From positions 1 through 8,088 of the forward strand of contig JAETQR010000084.1 in the NCBI GenBank assembly GCA_021770615.1: 8,088 bases of DNA. Direction: 5' to 3'. The position numbers and the translations under genes were made by a program. Below, piece by piece: positions 5,310-8,088 of the stretch. This stretch comes from Lachnospiraceae bacterium (GTDB lineage Bacteria > Bacillota_A > Clostridia > Lachnospirales > Lachnospiraceae). Within the stretch, counting starts at the first letter, position 1. Every line of letters starts with the position of its first letter. The notes under the pieces were generated by a model. That model did no database searches. It saw only the letters and a list, made by a program, of their open reading frames with translations, and was not told where the DNA came from.

Positions 5310-6701
5310 ATGAAACTGACCAGACACAACGGCAGAGCCGGGAAAAACGGCGCTTACAATCCCAAACACAATGACCGGAGATTTGATGTGGCGAACAGTG
5401 AACATATCGACATGGAACGGACAAGGCAGAATATTTACTGGGATTGTTATACCGGCTTATCTTCAGCCCTGACAAGGGAGAGGGGCGGGGAAAACGATTA
5501 TTCTTTTGAGAAGATTGAACGGATTTATTATTATGAGCATTATGCAGACCATGTACAGGCGCAGAATGAGCGGAACGAAAAGAACAGGCACACAGAGCGC
5601 AACCGGACGGTGGATGACTTGCTCACTAACAACAAGACCTGCCCGGAAGAAAGCATTTACCAGATCGGGACAGTAGAGGAATCTGTTCCGGGGGAACTGC
5701 TGGCAAAGATTGCTGTGGAATTTTTTGCGGAGATGGAGGAAAAATTCGGCTCCCATGTCCACATATTGGACTGGGCGCTGCACCTTGACGAAGGCACCCC
5801 GCATATCCATGAAAGACACGTTTTTGACTGTGAAAATAAATACGGCGAATTATGTCCGCAGCAGGAGAAAGCGTTGGAAGAACTGGGGGTGCCACTCCCT
5901 GATCCTGAAAAGAAAAAAGGCAGGAACAACAACCGTAAGCAGACCTTTGATGCGGAGTGCCGGAAAATGCTTTTCCGTATCTGTGCGAAACACAGTCTGC
6001 ATTTGCAGACAGAACCAAGCTACGGCGGCAGGGGATATCTGGAAAAGCAGGATTTCATCATTGAAAAGCAGAAAGAAAAACTCTCCGCACAGGGAGAAAT
6101 TTTAAGGCAAAATACCATGGCCATAGCGGAACAGGAAAATAAATTTGATAAAGCGGCAAAGGCTGTTTTAGAGAAGGAAAAAGAACTGGAAAAACAGGAA
6201 GGATTGATTGAGGAAAAGAAGCAGGAACTTTCAGAAAAGCAGGCGGCCCTTGCAACTGTCACCATGAAGATCGCAGACATAGAATCGCTGGTAGAGGAAG
6301 TGGCGGACACTGCTTATGAGAAAGCCTGTGAGGTTGTATCGGATACTGTCCGGGCGGAGACACAGAAAGAGGACATCCGGGCAGTTGAAGATTATAAAAA
6401 GTGGCTGGCTTCGCCGGAGCGGAAAGCCCCGAAGGAGAAAAGGGATTTTGCCGTGAAGTGCCTGAACACAGTCCAGGAGCAGATAAAAAATGCGGCGCAA
6501 AATGTGCTGAGGAAAGTCCAGTCGGCGCTCCAAAAGCCGGAGGTAAGCCGTGTGAATAAGGAACAGATTAAGGAGAAAGCAAGGGAATCTATCAGGGACA
6601 GGCTTGCAAGGGGGAAAACAGAAGCAGACCGGGCGAACCGTGAACGCATGGAGCGCAGGGATGGGATAAGACCGGTAACAAAAAAAGATATGGAAATTTG
6701 A
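5310..6701 (+). CDS. MobV/Pre-type relaxase (mobilization, plasmid recombination protein)
   Basis: The enzyme would nick one strand at oriT, stay bound to the 5' end and start transfer into a recipient. The 463-residue protein begins MKLTRHNGRAGKNGAYNPKHNDR. H20 in KHNDR sits where pMV158 MobM has its nucleophilic histidine (KHNER). The metal-binding motif HxDExTPHxH is present as HLDEGTPHIH (158-167). Residues about 1-245 are the relaxase domain. From about 245 to 345 a Glu/Lys/Gln-rich heptad region (EKQKEKL, EKEKELEKQ, EEKKQELSEKQ) forms a long coiled coil, probably for dimerization or membrane/coupling contacts. The C-terminal ~100 residues are basic (KEKARESIRDRLARGK). AAGGAGG at 5298-5304, 5 nt before ATG 5310, fixes the start. 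Base composition is richer in G and C than the restriction genes upstream. The gene lies just after the proposed oriT and before the primase, consistent with a mobilization-replication backbone. Confidence 0.88.
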   Translation: MKLTRHNGRAGKNGAYNPKHNDRRFDVANSEHIDMERTRQNIYWDCYTGLSSALTRERGGENDYSFEKIERIYYYEHYADHVQAQNERNEKNRHTERNRTVDDLLTNNKTCPEESIYQIGTVEESVPGELLAKIAVEFFAEMEEKFGSHVHILDWALHLDEGTPHIHERHVFDCENKYGELCPQQEKALEELGVPLPDPEKKKGRNNNRKQTFDAECRKMLFRICAKHSLHLQTEPSYGGRGYLEKQDFIIEKQKEKLSAQGEILRQNTMAIAEQENKFDKAAKAVLEKEKELEKQEGLIEEKKQELSEKQAALATVTMKIADIESLVEEVADTAYEKACEVVSDTVRAETQKEDIRAVEDYKKWLASPERKAPKEKRDFAVKCLNTVQEQIKNAAQNVLRKVQSALQKPEVSRVNKEQIKEKARESIRDRLARGKTEADRANRERMERRDGIRPVTKKDMEI

Positions 6702-6741
6702 AGCATTTGCTTTTCTTTGCGGAGATGGCAGATGCTTTTTT
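6701..6741 (+). terminator. Terminator-like hairpin between relaxase and primase genes
   Basis: AAGCATTTGC (6701-6710), starting at the last base of the relaxase stop, pairs with GCAGATGCTT (6728-6737): 10 pairs, including one G-T wobble. The loop is 17 nt. The right arm runs into TTTTTT (6736-6741), giving a good intrinsic terminator. The primase starts only 19 bp later, so read-through or a promoter inside or upstream of the hairpin would be needed to express it. Confidence 0.65.
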
Positions 6742-6759
6742 ATTTCGGAAAGGGACGGT

Positions 6760-7401
6760 ATGAATGTATTTGAAGCAGTAAAGGAAAATGTGACGGCAAG
6801 GCAGGCGGCTGAGATGTATGGTATCCGGGTGAATCGGAACGGCATGGCGTGCTGCCCGTTCCATGATGACAGGCATCCAAGCATGAAGGTGGATAAACGT
6901 TTCCACTGTTTCGGCTGCCAGGCAGACGGCGACGTGATTGACTTTGCGGCAAGGCTGTATGGGCTGAATAACCTCGGGGCGGCTGTGAAGCTGGCTTCTG
7001 ATTTTGGAATCAGTTACGACAACAAAGGGCGGGCTTCCCCACTCCCGGTAAAGAAAAAAATATCTGAAGAACTGAGGCTAAAGCAGGCAGAGTTACAGTG
7101 CTGCCGGATTTTATCGGATTATAACCATTTGTTAGAAAAATGGAGAACAGAGTATGCGCCAAACACTCCGGAAGAAGAATGGAATCCCCTGTTTGTGGAG
7201 TCTTTACAGAAACAGTCTTATACAGAATATCTGCTGGATACTCTGCTGACCGGTACGGCAGAAGAAAAAGCCGCCGTAATAAAAGAGCATGGAAAGGAAG
7301 TGATGCGGATTGGGGAACGGATTTCAGGACTTGCCGTCCGCCACAAGGCAGGCCGTGATGAACGCAGCAGGCCTGCTCCTACCGGCACTGACGGTCGATG
7401 A
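6760..7401 (+). CDS. CHC2 zinc-finger primase-like protein (no TOPRIM domain)
   Basis: The N-terminal ~90 residues are a DnaG-type CHC2 zinc-binding domain. CCPFHDDRHPSM is followed by RFHCFGCQADGDVIDFAARLYG, with predicted zinc ligands C32, H35, C50 and C53. In primases this domain helps recognise the start site on single-stranded DNA. At 213 residues it is much shorter than DnaG and shows no TOPRIM polymerase motif in the remainder, which is mostly helical and charged (about 105-200). It probably acts with the VapE ATPase encoded immediately after it, in element replication. AAAGGGA at 6749-6755 supports ATG 6760. The 3' end overlaps the next gene by 44 bp if that gene starts at 7358. The zinc finger is certain; an actual primase activity is inference. 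Confidence 0.85.
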   Translation: MNVFEAVKENVTARQAAEMYGIRVNRNGMACCPFHDDRHPSMKVDKRFHCFGCQADGDVIDFAARLYGLNNLGAAVKLASDFGISYDNKGRASPLPVKKKISEELRLKQAELQCCRILSDYNHLLEKWRTEYAPNTPEEEWNPLFVESLQKQSYTEYLLDTLLTGTAEEKAAVIKEHGKEVMRIGERISGLAVRHKAGRDERSRPAPTGTDGR

Positions 7402-8088
7402 GGTAAGGGAGAGCCTTTCCATTACACAAAAGGGGCAGACAGCGAACACAATCGGGAACTGCAAGACCGTATTCCTGCGTGACCCGCTTTTAAAGGGGGC
7501 AATTCGGCTGAATTTACTGACAGAGCGGATCGATATTGTACGGGATGTGGGGTGGCGCAGGAACACCAGCGCACTTACGGATACGGATATTAAATACCTG
7601 CTCCTTTATTTTGAGGAAAACTATGGGCTGACCAGTGAAAAGAAGATTCAGAATGCCCTGGCAATCGTGGCGGATGAAAACTGCTACCACCCTATAAAGG
7701 ACTGTCTGAATGGGCTTGTCTGGGACAAAACGCCGCGCATCCGTTTCTGCCTGCGTCATTTCCTGGGGGCTGACGCGGATGATTATGTGGAGGAGATGCT
7801 GAAGCACTTCCTGTTAGGGGCAATCCGGCGTGTGTTCATGCCCGGTTCAAAATATGAGGAAATGCTTTGTCTGGTAGGCGGACAGGGAGCAGGGAAATCC
7901 ACTTTTTTCCGCTTACTGGCAATAAAAGACGAATGGTTCAGCGATGACTTAAAGAAGCTGGATGACGATAAAGTATTTACGAAGCTGCAGGGGCACTGGA
8001 TTATTGAAATGTCGGAGATGCTTGCCACCAGCAACGCAAAGAGCATTGAGGAGATCCGCTCTTTTATCAGCAGGCAGAAGGAAACCTA
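7358..8088 (+). CDS. VapE-family P-loop ATPase/helicase-like protein, 3' end outside window
   Basis: Frame 2 is open from 7304 to the right edge. ATG 7358 gives 243 residues in the window. The segment RDPLLKGAIRLNLL, then YHPIKDCLNGLVWDKTPRI, leads into a Walker A loop GGQGAGKS (174-181). A Walker B-like HWIIEMSEM (213-221) and KSIEEIRSFISRQKET follow. This order is characteristic of virulence-associated E (VapE) proteins, SF3-like ATPases used for replication of phages, satellites and integrative elements. It pairs with the CHC2 primase-like protein just upstream, as in many such elements. In-frame upstream starts are limited to TTG 7310, TTG 7331 and GTG 7355, because stops lie at 7277 and 7301. 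AAGG at 7345-7348 favours 7358 or 7355. The 44-bp overlap with the primase suggests coupled translation. The missing 3' part should hold the rest of the ATPase core. Confidence 0.9.
   Translation, partial: MNAAGLLLPALTVDEVRESLSITQKGQTANTIGNCKTVFLRDPLLKGAIRLNLLTERIDIVRDVGWRRNTSALTDTDIKYLLLYFEENYGLTSEKKIQNALAIVADENCYHPIKDCLNGLVWDKTPRIRFCLRHFLGADADDYVEEMLKHFLLGAIRRVFMPGSKYEEMLCLVGGQGAGKSTFFRLLAIKDEWFSDDLKKLDDDKVFTKLQGHWIIEMSEMLATSNAKSIEEIRSFISRQKET

Larger units (their letters stand above)
1..8088. mobile_element. Segment of a mobilizable element (IME/ICE or plasmid) carrying a restriction-modification cargo operon
   Basis: The backbone genes are a serine recombinase tail at the left edge, a MobV-type relaxase with a hairpin-rich upstream region, a CHC2 primase-like protein and a VapE-family ATPase. 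This set is typical of integrative mobilizable elements and small conjugative elements of Clostridia. Between the recombinase and the mobilization region lies an AT-rich four-gene restriction cargo. Both element ends lie outside the window, so neither attachment sites nor the integrated-versus-plasmid state can be decided. No conjugation (type IV secretion) genes are visible, which favours mobilization in trans, although they could lie beyond either edge. Confidence 0.75.

Noticed and set aside
5021..5313. Two ~85-90-codon open frames across the hairpin array
   Set aside because: They are rich in repeat-derived residues, lack convincing ribosome sites, and the DNA is better explained by tandem hairpins with varying arms.
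6231..6884. 217-codon minus-strand open frame opposite the relaxase end and primase start
   Set aside because: The plus strand here holds a relaxase coiled coil and a CHC2 zinc finger with clear ribosome sites. The minus-strand product is an unmotivated, Cys/Phe/Pro-rich shadow.
7260..7401. Frameshift joining primase and VapE into one broken gene
   Set aside because: The VapE frame has stops at 7277 and 7301 and its own ATG at 7358 with an AAGG upstream. Separate CHC2 and VapE genes are a normal arrangement in such elements.

Overview
The window looks like a segment of an integrative or plasmid-borne mobilizable element from a low-GC Gram-positive host, most likely a gut Clostridia/Lachnospiraceae-type bacterium. 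This rests on strong AGGAGG-type ribosome sites, AT-rich codon use in the cargo genes, and a MobV-type relaxase followed by a CHC2 primase and a VapE-type ATPase. The host name is inference, because there is no rRNA or other marker. All recognised genes are on the + strand.

Layout. (1) Positions 1-171 hold the last 56 codons of a serine recombinase/resolvase, visible only as its C-terminal helix-turn-helix tail. A strong inverted repeat overlaps its stop codon. (2) Positions 218-436 are a non-coding leader. (3) Positions 437-4946 are a compact four-gene defence operon: a C5-cytosine DNA methyltransferase, an NgoFVII/BfiI-like PLD-fold restriction nuclease, a Z1-domain SF2-type ATPase, and a Vsr T:G mismatch endonuclease. 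The genes are 13 bp apart, overlapping by 4 bp, and 22 bp apart, and the operon ends in a terminator hairpin at about 4964-5022. (4) Positions 5023-5309 are a non-coding, hairpin-rich, GC-rich stretch with four ~25-bp tandem repeats and a perfect 7-bp inverted repeat; this is a probable transfer origin (oriT). (5) Positions 5310-6701 encode a MobV/Pre-type relaxase with a long C-terminal coiled coil. (6) After another terminator-like hairpin, 6760-7401 encodes a small CHC2 zinc-finger primase-like protein. It overlaps a VapE-family P-loop protein that runs off the right edge.

How the parts fit. The recombinase, relaxase, primase and VapE genes form the element's backbone (site-specific recombination, mobilization, replication). 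The methyltransferase operon reads as AT-rich cargo between the recombinase and the mobilization region. In the cargo, the methyltransferase would mark host DNA, the PLD nuclease would cut unmarked DNA, and Vsr would repair T:G mismatches made by deamination of 5-methylcytosine. The Z1 ATPase is the unusual member. Known NgoFVII/BfiI-type enzymes need no ATPase, and Z1 proteins are better known beside MutL/MORC-like ATPases, PD-(D/E)XK nucleases and AIPR proteins. The Dcm-PLD-Z1-Vsr combination is the best candidate here for a poorly described restriction system.
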